Source: Hydrogenophilaceae bacterium (GTDB taxonomy: Bacteria > Pseudomonadota > Alphaproteobacteria > Caulobacterales > Aquidulcibacteraceae). Taken from it: a stretch of 64,000 bases of DNA. Made by a program: the position numbers and the translations under genes. Below the pieces are notes generated by a model. It saw only the letters and a list, made by a program, of their open reading frames with translations, was not told the DNA's origin and searched no databases. The stretch is taken from NCBI GenBank assembly GCA_013389015.1, contig JACAEE010000017.1, positions 1 to 64,000 on the forward strand, given 5' to 3'. Shown here one piece after another: positions 1-7,687 of this stretch (position 1 is the stretch's first letter; every line of letters begins with the position of its first letter).

Positions 1-45
1 CGTTGCCTCGCAACGCTACGGCCGGAATGAGGGCAGGCTTCCACT

Positions 46-108
46 CGCTACTCACTACTCACTACTCACTACTCACTACTCACTACTGACTACTGACTAC
101 TGACTACT
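46..108. repeat. Tandem array of 7-bp units beside lepB
   Basis: Nine head-to-tail 7-bp units follow one another without interruption: one CGCTACT, five CACTACT, then three GACTACT. The block ends about 28 bases past the lepB stop codon. Units differ only in the first two bases, and the variants are grouped rather than mixed, which suggests stepwise slippage. The rest of bases 1-136 holds no gene that I can see. Confidence 0.9.
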
Positions 109-136
109 CGCTATCGCCCACCCGCCGGCCGCGGCG

Positions 137-922
137 CTAGTCCCTGAACCCGCGCAGCCAGCGCTTGCGGCAGTCGCCGTCGGCGTCGCGGCAGCGCGGC
201 CAGGCGAAATAGACGGTCTCGGCGCGGCCGACGAGATTCTCCAGCGGCACTGGGCCCATGCCGTGATAACGGCTGTCCAGCGAGTTGTCGCGATTGTCGC
301 CCATGAAGAAGAAGTGGTCGTCGGGAACCCGTTCCGGCCCGAAATCGTCGAGCAGTCCGCCGTTCGGGAATTCGTGGATGGGATGACGCACGCCGTTCGG
401 CAGAGTCTCGACATATTCGCGGTAGCGCTCCACGCCATTGCGATGCGCCATGCGCTGTTCGATCGCGCCGCCGTCGAGGCCCACCGCCTCGCCATTGATC
501 CTTAGACGCCCGCCGCGCACCTCGATCACGTCGCCGGGCAGCCCGATCAGACGCTTGATCATGGTGGCGCCCGTGCGCGGATGCACGAAGACGACGACGT
601 CGCCGCGCTCCGGCAGGCGCTGGAACAGGCGCCGCTGCGAGGCCGGCAGCATCTTGCCCAGTCCGAGCGGCAGCGAGTGGCGGCTATAGCCGTACGCCCA
701 TTTCGAGACCACGATCCGGTCGCCCACTTCGAGCGTGGGCACCATGCTTTCGGTCGGGATGGTGTAATTTCCGAACGCGGCGGTGGTGAACACGAAGAAG
801 ATCGGCAGCAGGATCGCCAGCGCGCGGGCCCATCCGATCAGCTCGGCGCGCGCGCGGTCCATGAAGGTGCGAGGCTGCGCCTCGCCCGGAGCGCGCGTCT
901 CCGGCGCTTTGGTCTCACTCAT
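137..922 (-). CDS. lepB: Signal peptidase I
   Basis: Type I signal peptidase (family S26), which removes Sec and Tat signal peptides on the periplasmic side of the inner membrane. The 261-residue protein has a hydrophilic N-terminus and one membrane anchor near residues 31-50. The catalytic serine lies in TIPTESMVPT (Ser59) and the general-base lysine in TMIKRLIGLPGD (Lys123). The late GDNRDNSLDSR box is complete. A single N-terminal anchor is usual for alphaproteobacterial LepB. The GNAT gene upstream is on the same strand, 93 bases away. Identification is firm; the start is the first ATG of the frame. Confidence 0.96.
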   Translation of the reverse strand: MSETKAPETRAPGEAQPRTFMDRARAELIGWARALAILLPIFFVFTTAAFGNYTIPTESMVPTLEVGDRIVVSKWAYGYSRHSLPLGLGKMLPASQRRLFQRLPERGDVVVFVHPRTGATMIKRLIGLPGDVIEVRGGRLRINGEAVGLDGGAIEQRMAHRNGVERYREYVETLPNGVRHPIHEFPNGGLLDDFGPERVPDDHFFFMGDNRDNSLDSRYHGMGPVPLENLVGRAETVYFAWPRCRDADGDCRKRWLRGFRD

Positions 923-1015
923 GCCCGCTGGCCTCCCGCCGCGCAGATTGGCGAGGCTTTCGGCCCCGTCAATGCGGGTGCTGCGCTTGGCCGCGCGCGA
1001 GGGGAAGGGCCAAGC

Positions 1016-1765
1016 TCAGATTCCCGTCTCCGGCGCGCGCTTCCAATAATGATAGTGCGCAAGCGTGGAGAACCCTTCCTGCAGATAGAGGGCGCAGGCG
1101 GCGTGGTTGTCCGTCTCGACTTGGAGAAAGGCGGCCTTGGCGCCGTGCGCATGCGCCCAGGCGAGCAGCGCGCCGAGCACCCGCCTCGCGCACCCCTGCC
1201 TGCGCGCCTCGGCCCGCGTGCGCATGAGGTAGATTCCGGCATAGGCGCCGGCGATCGCGCTCATGCCGATGGCGTCGCTGCCGCTGGCGCCGGGGAGCAG
1301 CGCGAACGCGGCCGGCTGCGGCGCCCGCAATGCGATGGCGCGCCGCTCGTCCGCGTCGGTCGGATCAGGAGCTGCGGCGAGGAGCGCCTCGTCCATGGCC
1401 GCGGGCATCGTCGGGGAGAGAGTCGCCGCAGCATCGCTTGGCGCATCGCTGGGCAGCGTCCGGCGCATGATCGCCGTCGCGCGCCCGGGGGCGTAGCCGC
1501 GCGCAGCGAGGCGATGCGCAAGATCGTCGGGCGCACAGAGCCCGTCCGTGATCTTGAACACGCAAGGCAGGCCGCGCGCGCCGTACCAGGCCTCGGCGCG
1601 CCGGATCGCGGCGTCCGTATCCGCGCCGGTGAACGCAAGCGGCCACACCGCATTCACCCGCCCGCTGACGCCGCTCGACGCGCAATGCGTCCACCCGTCG
1701 ATGACCGCGACTTCCCCCGCCCGCCATGTCGCCAGCGTCGCCTGCTCGACGGCGAGCAGGCTCAT
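1016..1765 (-). CDS. GNAT-family N-acetyltransferase
   Basis: A 249-residue protein with a C-terminal GNAT domain. The acetyl-CoA pyrophosphate-binding loop reads RRQGCARRVL, followed by a helix and the typical closing strand NHAACALYLQEGF. The N-terminal half (GRVNAVWPLAF region) resembles the duplicated half-domain of stand-alone GNAT enzymes. The substrate cannot be told from sequence. The start ATG at 1765 overlaps the stop of the HEPN toxin gene as ATGA, so translation is probably coupled to the MNT-HEPN pair. An earlier in-frame start would lie inside the toxin gene and is unlikely. Confidence 0.85.
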   Translation of the reverse strand: MSLLAVEQATLATWRAGEVAVIDGWTHCASSGVSGRVNAVWPLAFTGADTDAAIRRAEAWYGARGLPCVFKITDGLCAPDDLAHRLAARGYAPGRATAIMRRTLPSDAPSDAAATLSPTMPAAMDEALLAAAPDPTDADERRAIALRAPQPAAFALLPGASGSDAIGMSAIAGAYAGIYLMRTRAEARRQGCARRVLGALLAWAHAHGAKAAFLQVETDNHAACALYLQEGFSTLAHYHYWKRAPETGI

Positions 1766-2106
1766 GGCGCGTCGTCCAGCAGCGTGGTGAGCGCCGCGAC
1801 CAGTTCCGGCAGCCGCTCGCGCGTCACGCGCCAGACCGTCTCCAGGTCCACGCGCGCATAATGGTGGGCGAGGATATGGCGCGTCGCCACGATCTGCCCC
1901 CACGGCACGACCGCCGCGCGCACGCGAACGTCCTCCGGAACGTGACGAGCAGCCTCACCAATGATTTCAAGACACCGGATCACGCCGTCCTGGACGAGCG
2001 CGTCCTTGATGAAATCCTCAAGCGTGCGATCGCCCAAATGGCTGATCGCGCGGATCGCGTGTTCGCGCATGTCCTCCACGAGGATGCGCCAATCGCGTTC
2101 AGGCAT
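1762..2106 (-). CDS. HepT-like HEPN-domain toxin
   Basis: A 114-residue HEPN ribonuclease of the HepT/DUF86 family, the toxin half of a HEPN/MNT module. The active-site motif R-X4-H-X-Y is intact as RHILAHHY (Arg76, His81, Tyr83). The N-terminal helix MPERDWRILVEDM and the EIIGEAARHVP segment are typical of the family. Known homologues cut RNA and are silenced when the partner nucleotidyltransferase AMPylates the motif tyrosine. The gene overlaps the antitoxin upstream by 8 bases and the GNAT gene downstream by 4. Because the motif is complete the toxin is probably active; target RNA unknown. Confidence 0.9.
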   Translation of the reverse strand: MPERDWRILVEDMREHAIRAISHLGDRTLEDFIKDALVQDGVIRCLEIIGEAARHVPEDVRVRAAVVPWGQIVATRHILAHHYARVDLETVWRVTRERLPELVAALTTLLDDAP

Positions 2107-2386
2107 CGACAGCGGCCGCGAGCACGCGACTGCGCAGACGATCATGCACGGCGCGCTCGGTGACGATGTCCACGTCGGCGCCGAGGCGACGGCTGAGCTC
2201 CTCGCGAATGCCCGCAAACGTCCACAGGTCCGGCGTTGTGGCGAAATCCACCAGCAGATCGATGTCGCTGCCGGGCCGCGCTTCGTCGCGGGCGTAGGAG
2301 CCGAACAGGCGCACGCGCACGATGCCCTGTTCCTCAAGCCAGGGCTTGAGCGCGCGCAGCTTGGCGAGGATTTCGTCGCGGGTCAT
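2099..2386 (-). CDS. MNT-type nucleotidyltransferase antitoxin
   Basis: A 95-residue minimal nucleotidyltransferase (MntA type), the antitoxin partner of the HEPN protein. The nucleotide-transfer motif GS-X10-DXD is intact (GSYARDEARPGSDID), and a third acidic residue is expected in the GADVDIVTE strand. Family members transfer AMP to the toxin tyrosine rather than only binding it. First gene of the MNT-HEPN-GNAT unit; ecm ends 14 bases upstream of it on the same strand, so read-through from ecm is possible. Start ATG at 2386 chosen because the longer frame has no support and would run into ecm. Confidence 0.9.
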   Translation of the reverse strand: MTRDEILAKLRALKPWLEEQGIVRVRLFGSYARDEARPGSDIDLLVDFATTPDLWTFAGIREELSRRLGADVDIVTERAVHDRLRSRVLAAAVDA

Positions 2387-2399
2387 GGCGTCTAGCGTA

Positions 2400-4391
2400 T
2401 CACACCGCCGGCGCGAGCGCACGCGCCTCCACGAGCGAGACGATGTCGCCCATGATCGCGGTGATGCGGAAATCCTTCGGCGTATAGACGCCGACGACGC
2501 CGCTCTGCTTCAGCGCCAGCGCGTCCGCCGGCGGGATGATGCCGCCGACGACGACGGGCACGTCTTCAAGACCCGCCTCGCGCATCAGGCGCACCACTTC
2601 GCGCACGAGATCAAGATGCGAGCCCGAGAGGATCGAAAGGCCCACCGCATGCGCCTTCTTTTCCTTCGCCGCGGTGACGATCTCGGCCGGCGTCAGCCTG
2701 ATGCCTTCATAGATCACGTTCATGCCCACTGCGCGCCCGCGCGCGGCGATCTGCTCGGCGCCGTTCGAGTGCCCGTCGAGCCCCGGCTTGCCGACGAGGA
2801 AGGTGAGCTGGCGCCCGAGCTTCTCGGAGAGCCGCGCCACGCGCGCCTTCACATCTTCGATCTCTTCGCCTTCGCTTTCGATGACCAGCGCCACCCCGGT
2901 CGGGGCGCGATATTCTCCGTAGACGGAGCGCAGCGTCTCGCCCCATTCGCCGGTGGTGACGCCGGCTTTCGCGCACGCGATCGAGGCCGGCATGATGTTG
3001 CGGGATTCTTGGGCCGCCGCCCGCAACGCGGCTATCGCCGCTTCCGCTTCGCGGTTGTCGCGCGAGGCGCGCCAGGCGCGGAGGCTCTTGATCTGCGCGT
3101 CCTCCACCGTGAAATCGACGGTCTGGATCACGCCGTCGCCGGCGGAGAGGGGGCTGGGCTCGGCGTTGGTGAACTTGTTGACGCCCACGACCGTGAGCTC
3201 GCCGCGCTCAATCCCCTCGGCGCGCCGGCGGTTTGACTCCACCAGCTGCTCTTTCATGTAGCCGCTTTCGACCGCGACGATCGAGCCGCCCATCGCGTCG
3301 AGCTTGGCGAGCTCTTCGCGCGCGGCCTCCTTCAGCGCCTCCACCTTCTTGGTCACCACGCTCGAGCCGTCGAACAGGTCTTCGTATTCGAGAAGATCGG
3401 TTTCGAATGCGAGGATCTGCTGCATCCTGAGCGACCATTGCTGGTCCCACGGCCGCGGCAGCCCCAGCGCCTCGTTCCACGCCGGCAATTGCACCGCGCG
3501 CGCACGCGCGTTCTTGGACAGCGTCACCGCCAGCATTTCGAGCAGGATGCGATAGACGTTGTTCTCCGCCTGCGGCTCGGTGAGGCCGAGCGAATTGACC
3601 TGCACCCCGTAGCGGAAGCGCCGGGCCTTCTCGTCCATCACGCCGTAGCGCTCGCGCCCGATCTCGTCCCAGAGCTCGGTGAACGCGCGCATCTTGCACA
3701 TTTCGGTGACGAACCGGAGCCCCGCATTCACGAAGAAGGAGAGCCGCGAGAACACCAGCGGAAGCTCCGTATCCGGAACTTCACCTTGCGCCTTCACCGC
3801 GTCGAGCACCGCGATCGCGGTCGCGAGCGCGTAGGCGAGTTCCTGCTCCGGCGTCGCGCCCGCTTCCTGCAAATGGTAGGAGCAGACGTTCATCGGATTC
3901 CATTTCGGCATCTCGTGCAGCGTCCACGCGATCGTGTCGGCGGTGAGCTTGAGGCTGGGCTTGGGCGGGAAGATGTAGGTCCCGCGCGAGAGATATTCCT
4001 TGATGATGTCGTTCTGCGTGGTGCCTTGGAGCGCCTTCAGATCCGCGCCTTGCTCCTCGGCGAGCGCGGCGTAGAGCGCCAAGAGCCACGCCGCCGGCGC
4101 GTTGATCGTCATCGACGTGTTCATTTGCGCCAGCGGAATGCCGGCGAAGAGCGCGCGCATGTCCCCCAGATGCCCGATCGGCACGCCCACCTTGCCGACT
4201 TCCCCGCGCGCCAGGATGTGGTCGGAATCGTAGCCCGTCTGGGTCGGCAGATCGAAGGCCACCGAAAGCCCGGTCTGGCCCTTGGCGAGGTTCGCCCGGT
4301 AAAGCGCGTTGGATTTCTCCGGCGAGGAATGCCCGGCATAGGTCCGGAAAATCCAGGGCGGATCGGGGGCGTGCTGGTAGCGCATGATCAT
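2400..4391 (-). CDS. ecm: Ethylmalonyl-CoA mutase
   Basis: Coenzyme B12-dependent mutase that turns (2R)-ethylmalonyl-CoA into (2S)-methylsuccinyl-CoA in the ethylmalonyl-CoA pathway. The 663-residue chain has the N-terminal substrate barrel (RTYAGHSSPEKSNALYR; GLSVAFDLPTQTGYDSDH; MNTSMTINAPA) and the C-terminal cobalamin domain with the base-off motif DGHSNG (His541) after VGKPGLDG. Length and the opening residues fit the MeaA/Ecm branch rather than true methylmalonyl-CoA mutase, which is longer. ccr and mcd in the same window support the role. Start is ATG at 4391 or 4385; no good Shine-Dalgarno separates them. Confidence 0.93.
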   Translation of the reverse strand: MIMRYQHAPDPPWIFRTYAGHSSPEKSNALYRANLAKGQTGLSVAFDLPTQTGYDSDHILARGEVGKVGVPIGHLGDMRALFAGIPLAQMNTSMTINAPAAWLLALYAALAEEQGADLKALQGTTQNDIIKEYLSRGTYIFPPKPSLKLTADTIAWTLHEMPKWNPMNVCSYHLQEAGATPEQELAYALATAIAVLDAVKAQGEVPDTELPLVFSRLSFFVNAGLRFVTEMCKMRAFTELWDEIGRERYGVMDEKARRFRYGVQVNSLGLTEPQAENNVYRILLEMLAVTLSKNARARAVQLPAWNEALGLPRPWDQQWSLRMQQILAFETDLLEYEDLFDGSSVVTKKVEALKEAAREELAKLDAMGGSIVAVESGYMKEQLVESNRRRAEGIERGELTVVGVNKFTNAEPSPLSAGDGVIQTVDFTVEDAQIKSLRAWRASRDNREAEAAIAALRAAAQESRNIMPASIACAKAGVTTGEWGETLRSVYGEYRAPTGVALVIESEGEEIEDVKARVARLSEKLGRQLTFLVGKPGLDGHSNGAEQIAARGRAVGMNVIYEGIRLTPAEIVTAAKEKKAHAVGLSILSGSHLDLVREVVRLMREAGLEDVPVVVGGIIPPADALALKQSGVVGVYTPKDFRITAIMGDIVSLVEARALAPAV

Positions 4392-4459
4392 ACAGGAAAC
4401 ACCGCGTCATGCTGCGCTGCAAGAAGCCTGCAACCGCCCCAATTGCGTACGGCCAGATT

Positions 4460-4480
4460 ATACGGTAAATTTTACCGTAT
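4460..4480. promoter_or_regulatory. Palindromic operator at the vapB start
   Basis: A perfect inverted repeat with arms ATACGGTAAA and TTTACCGTAT and one central T. Its right end includes the first two bases of the vapB start codon. There is no Shine-Dalgarno between it and the ATG. In VapBC systems the antitoxin or the complex binds such palindromes to repress its own operon, so this is the likely autoregulatory site. A protein bound here could block both transcription and start-codon access. Confidence 0.6.
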
Positions 4481-4688
4481 GGGCGAATTGCGGAAGATCA
4501 CCGTAGAGGTGCCGGCCGACACCATCGACGCCGTGCTGCGCGATGGCGGGACGTTGACCGAGGCGGTTCGCGAGGCGCTGCGGGATCTGGCGAGAAAGCG
4601 CGCCTACGCGCGCCTTCTCGCGGCCGAGGGCAAGCTTGCGCTCGGTCTCGATCTTGACGCGCTGCGCAAGGATAAGGCCGAGCCTTGA
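4479..4688 (+). CDS. VapB-like antitoxin
   Basis: A 69-residue protein with a short N-terminal beta strand (MGELRKITVEVP), a ribbon-helix-helix-like body (TIDAVLRDGGTLTEAVREAL) and a charged C-terminal tail that would thread into the toxin groove. It is the small first gene of a two-gene unit whose second gene encodes a PIN domain, with stop and start overlapping as TTGA. The start lies on a perfect palindrome with no visible ribosome site, suggesting a very short or leaderless mRNA. No family name was recognised beyond the general VapB pattern. Confidence 0.8.
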   Translation: MGELRKITVEVPADTIDAVLRDGGTLTEAVREALRDLARKRAYARLLAAEGKLALGLDLDALRKDKAEP

Positions 4689-5062
4689 TCGCGTGCGACA
4701 CCAGCACGCTGGCGGCCTTTCTCGCCGGCGATCCCTCGGCGCCGGATGTTGTGAAGTTGAGGCGGGCCTTGCAGGAGGCGGTTCTGGTGTTGCCGCCGGC
4801 CGCATTGGCGGAGGCGACGTCAAATCCAGCGACCCGCAGCGCGGCGCAGAATCTCTTCGCCGGCCTGCCGCTGCTTGAGCCGCAGCCGGATTATTGGCTT
4901 CGCGTCGGCGCAGCGCGGGCGGCGCTGATGGCCAGGGGCCTGAAGGCGCGCTTGGCCGACGCGCTGATCGCGCAAAGCTGCATCGACGCCGGCGCCGCGC
5001 TGATCACGCGCGATCATGATTTTCGCCACTATGCGGCCCATTGCGGGCTGGTGCTGGCGTAA
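4685..5062 (+). CDS. VapC-like PIN-domain toxin
   Basis: A 125-residue PIN-domain ribonuclease. The acidic catalytic set is present: Asp5 (IACDTS), Glu43 (ALAEATS), Asp92 (LADALIA) and Asp110/Asp112 (ITRDHDF). It starts at TTG, which overlaps the antitoxin stop by TTGA and implies coupled translation. VapC toxins usually cleave initiator tRNA or the sarcin-ricin loop; the target here is unknown. All key residues are kept, so the module is probably functional. Confidence 0.88.
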   Translation: MIACDTSTLAAFLAGDPSAPDVVKLRRALQEAVLVLPPAALAEATSNPATRSAAQNLFAGLPLLEPQPDYWLRVGAARAALMARGLKARLADALIAQSCIDAGAALITRDHDFRHYAAHCGLVLA

Positions 5063-5074
5063 GTCGCGCGCCGG

Positions 5075-5338
5075 CTACCCCGCGCGGCGCACGAAGCCGA
5101 TCGCGATGAGCAGGATGATCGCGCCGATCGTGGCGTAGCAGATGCTGGTCACCAGCGGATTGATCACGCTGAACGAGACGCCCAGCCGCGGCAGCAGCCA
5201 CCCGGCCAGGATCGCGCCGACCACGCCGACGATCAGATTGCCGACGAGCCCAAGGCCGTAGCCCTTCACGATCACGCCGGCCAGGAAGCCTGCGACGACG
5301 CCGACGACGGCCCAGGTGATCAATTGTTCGACGGTCAT
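5075..5338 (-). CDS. GlsB/YeaQ/YmgE family membrane protein
   Basis: A small (87-residue) inner-membrane protein with three hydrophobic segments (about residues 8-22, 30-50 and 62-83) and the glycine-rich pattern of the transglycosylase-associated / GlsB family, often tied to envelope stress. It has a strong Shine-Dalgarno (GGGAGGAA) six bases before the ATG, which fixes this start over longer frames. It faces vapC tail to tail and its upstream region is shared with ccr. The biochemical function of the family is not established. Confidence 0.85.
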   Translation of the reverse strand: MTVEQLITWAVVGVVAGFLAGVIVKGYGLGLVGNLIVGVVGAILAGWLLPRLGVSFSVINPLVTSICYATIGAIILLIAIGFVRRAG

Positions 5339-5612
5339 GGTTTCCTCCCGCTGGCGCTTCTCTCGCGGCGCCGAAGTCTCCCTCGCGAACAAGAACCTAC
5401 CGTAAGCCGCAGGTTGCGCGCAGCGAATTTTGCCTCTTCCGCTCGCGCGAGGCAGGATTTGTGCGCTGCAAAAGGGTAAGGCGGGGCGCGCCGAAGGCTT
5501 CCTCCGCCCCCAGAATTGGGCGCTGAAAGGCATGAAACCTGCAAACTTCCCCGTCGGAAACCACCCCCTCATTGCGCAGCGCAGCAAAAATGCGCAGTCT
5601 GGGCGAAACGAG

Positions 5613-5658
5613 GTCCCGAACGGGACAGGCGCTAGGAGGGTCCCGGGCGACGCCCGGG
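5613..5658 (+). promoter_or_regulatory. Two perfect hairpins in the ccr leader
   Basis: The 337-base gap between the GlsB-type gene and ccr holds no gene. Just before ccr it carries two short perfect hairpins: GTCCCG-AA-CGGGAC (5613-5626) and CCCGGGC-GAC-GCCCGGG (5642-5658). The second ends only a few bases from the GAGGAGG ribosome site. They could pace translation or stabilise the leader; no U-run follows, so they are not intrinsic terminators. Function is inferred only. Confidence 0.4.
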
Positions 5659-5675
5659 GCGAGGAGGACGAGAGC

Positions 5676-6956
5676 ATGGCCGGCGCGGCGAAGGCGAATC
5701 TGAACCCGGTGAAGGACCTTTACGAGGTCGGCGAGATTCCGCCGATGTTCCACGTTCCCAAGCAGATGTACGCCTGGGCGATCCGCAAGGAACGCCATGG
5801 CCGCCCCAAGCAGGCCATGCAGGTCGAGGTGGTCGACACGCCTACGCTCGGCGAGGATGAAGCCCTCGTGCTCGTGATGGCGGCGGGCGTGAACTATAAC
5901 GGCGTGTGGGCGGCCCTTGGCCAGCCGATCTCGCCGCTCGACGGCCACAAGCAGCCCTATCACGTCGCCGGCTCCGATGCGTCCGGCATCGTCTGGGCCG
6001 TCGGCTCCAAGGTGAAGCGCTGGAAGCCCGGCGATGAAGTCGTCATCCACTGCAACCAGGACGACGGCGACGACGAGGAATGCAACGGCGGCGACCCGAT
6101 GTTCTCGCCGTCGCAGAAGATCTGGGGCTACGAGACGTCCGACGGCTCCTTCGCGCAATTCTGCAAAGTGCAGGCGCGCCAGCTCATGCCGCGCCCCAAG
6201 CACCTCACCTGGGAAGAGGCGGCCTGCTACACGCTGACCCTCGCCACCGCCTACCGCATGCTGTTCGGCTGGCGCCCCAACGTGCTGCGCCCGGGCCAGA
6301 ACGTGCTGGTGTGGGGCGCGTCCGGCGGCCTGGGCGTGTTCGCCGTGCAGCTCTGCGCCGTCTCCGGCGCCCACGCGATCGGCGTCGTCGGCGAGGATGA
6401 GAAGATCGATTATGTGATGAGCATGGGCGCCAAGGCCGTGCTCAACCGCAAGAACTTCAACTGTTGGGGCCAGCTGCCGAAAGTGAACGGCGAGGGCTTC
6501 GCCGACTACATGAAGGAAGTCGGCAAGTTCGGCAAAGCCGTGCGCGCTATCACCGGCGGCAAGGATCCCGACATCGTGTTCGAGCACCCGGGCGAAAGCA
6601 CGTTCCCGGTCAGCGTGCGCATCGTGAAGCGCGGCGGGATGGTCGTGATCTGCGCCGGCACCACCGGCTACAACCTCACCATGGACGCGCGCTATTTGTG
6701 GATGCACCAGAAGCGCGTGCAGGGCAGCCACTTCGCCCACCTCTATCATGCGAGCCAGGCCAACCAGCTCGTCATCGACCGCCGCATCGATCCCGCGATG
6801 AGCGAAGTGCTGCCCTGGGACAAGATCCCGGACGCGCACGAGAAGATGCTCGAGAACAAGCACGCGCCGGGCAACATGGCGGTGCTGGTGAGCGCCCCCC
6901 AAAGCGGCCTGCGCACCTTCGAGGACGTGGTGGAAGCCAGCGCCGCGCGCGGGTGA
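5676..6956 (+). CDS. ccr: Crotonyl-CoA carboxylase/reductase
   Basis: NADPH-dependent reductive carboxylase that turns crotonyl-CoA and CO2 into (2S)-ethylmalonyl-CoA, the committing step of the ethylmalonyl-CoA pathway. The 426-residue protein is a medium-chain dehydrogenase/reductase with an NADPH loop VWGASGGLGVFA. Ccr-type features are present: the inserted acidic segment CNQDDGDDEECNGGDP, the WGYETSDGSFAQF motif and the GSHFAHLYHA segment. The Asn of GVNYNG, the Glu of WGYET and the His of GSHFA probably match the residues known to hold CO2 in Ccr. A clear GAGGAGG lies 8-14 bases before this ATG; longer frames cross leader hairpins and are unlikely. Confidence 0.96.
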   Translation: MAGAAKANLNPVKDLYEVGEIPPMFHVPKQMYAWAIRKERHGRPKQAMQVEVVDTPTLGEDEALVLVMAAGVNYNGVWAALGQPISPLDGHKQPYHVAGSDASGIVWAVGSKVKRWKPGDEVVIHCNQDDGDDEECNGGDPMFSPSQKIWGYETSDGSFAQFCKVQARQLMPRPKHLTWEEAACYTLTLATAYRMLFGWRPNVLRPGQNVLVWGASGGLGVFAVQLCAVSGAHAIGVVGEDEKIDYVMSMGAKAVLNRKNFNCWGQLPKVNGEGFADYMKEVGKFGKAVRAITGGKDPDIVFEHPGESTFPVSVRIVKRGGMVVICAGTTGYNLTMDARYLWMHQKRVQGSHFAHLYHASQANQLVIDRRIDPAMSEVLPWDKIPDAHEKMLENKHAPGNMAVLVSAPQSGLRTFEDVVEASAARG

Positions 6957-7008
6957 ACGCCCGAATGGCGATATCGGCGCCAACCCGGAAATGGGTTATG
7001 CTGCCGTC

Positions 7009-7578
7009 ATGAACGCGCCGGCCCGCAAGCTGATGACCGCCGAAGAGTTCCTCACCTGGTGTCTCGGCCAGGAGGGGCGGTGGGAACTCGTTGGCGGCGT
7101 CCCCACCTGCGCCATGGTCGGCGCCACGCGCCGCCATGACGCGATCGTTGTGAATCTGATCTATCGGCTGCGGGGGCGCCTGGCGGGCGGCCGCTGTTCG
7201 CCGCAGACAGCGGACCAGGCCGTGCGCACGGGCGTGGATTCCATCCGCCGCCCGGACGTGACCGTCGATTGCGGCCCCACGGCCGATGACGCGCTTGAAG
7301 CCTCACGGCCGACTGCGGTGTTCGAAGTGCTCTCGCCGTCGACTCGCAAGACCGATCGCTTCCGCAAGCTCGAAGAATACAAGGCGATTGAGGGCCTCGC
7401 GCACGTCGCGCTCATCGATCCCGACAAGCCGATCGTCCTGCTTTATACGCGTGCGAGCGAGTCGACCTGGACGCACCATGAATATCAAGGCCTCGACGCC
7501 TCGCTCCCGCTCACCGCCGTCAGCGCCGACTTGCCGCTTGCGGAAATCTATGAGGGGCTCGCGTTCGAGCCCGAGTGA
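7009..7578 (+). CDS. Uma2-family (DUF820) endonuclease-like protein
   Basis: A 189-residue protein of the Uma2/DUF820 family, a restriction-endonuclease-like fold common in accessory gene sets but without a defined role. The core motif RPDVTVDCGP followed by AVFEVLSPSTRKTDRFRKLEEYK supplies the Asp and Glu-X-Lys-like residues of the PD-(D/E)XK nuclease core; ALIDPDKPIVLLY closes the sheet. An ATG 18 bases earlier is possible, but MTAEEF-containing homologues usually begin near this point. It follows ccr by about 50 bases on the same strand. Confidence 0.85.
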   Translation: MNAPARKLMTAEEFLTWCLGQEGRWELVGGVPTCAMVGATRRHDAIVVNLIYRLRGRLAGGRCSPQTADQAVRTGVDSIRRPDVTVDCGPTADDALEASRPTAVFEVLSPSTRKTDRFRKLEEYKAIEGLAHVALIDPDKPIVLLYTRASESTWTHHEYQGLDASLPLTAVSADLPLAEIYEGLAFEPE

Positions 7579-7687
7579 CCGCGCCGGCGGCTTCCGGAGT
7601 CGCTCGAAGCATCCGGCTCCCGCCTGTCAAGCAGCCGCACAATCGCCAAACACCGCGCGCATCACCGCTCCATTCGGGAGGTCGCTC

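Noticed and set aside
46-108. Tandem repeat considered as a CRISPR array
   Set aside because: Units are 7 bases with no spacers, and no cas gene is nearby.
3438-4478. Long upstream extension of the vapB frame on the plus strand
   Set aside because: It runs antisense through ecm and has no domain; the palindrome and family size fit the ATG at 4479.
5397-6983. 528-codon open frame on the minus strand across ccr
   Set aside because: Antisense to Ccr, which has all its motifs; no ribosome site or domain.
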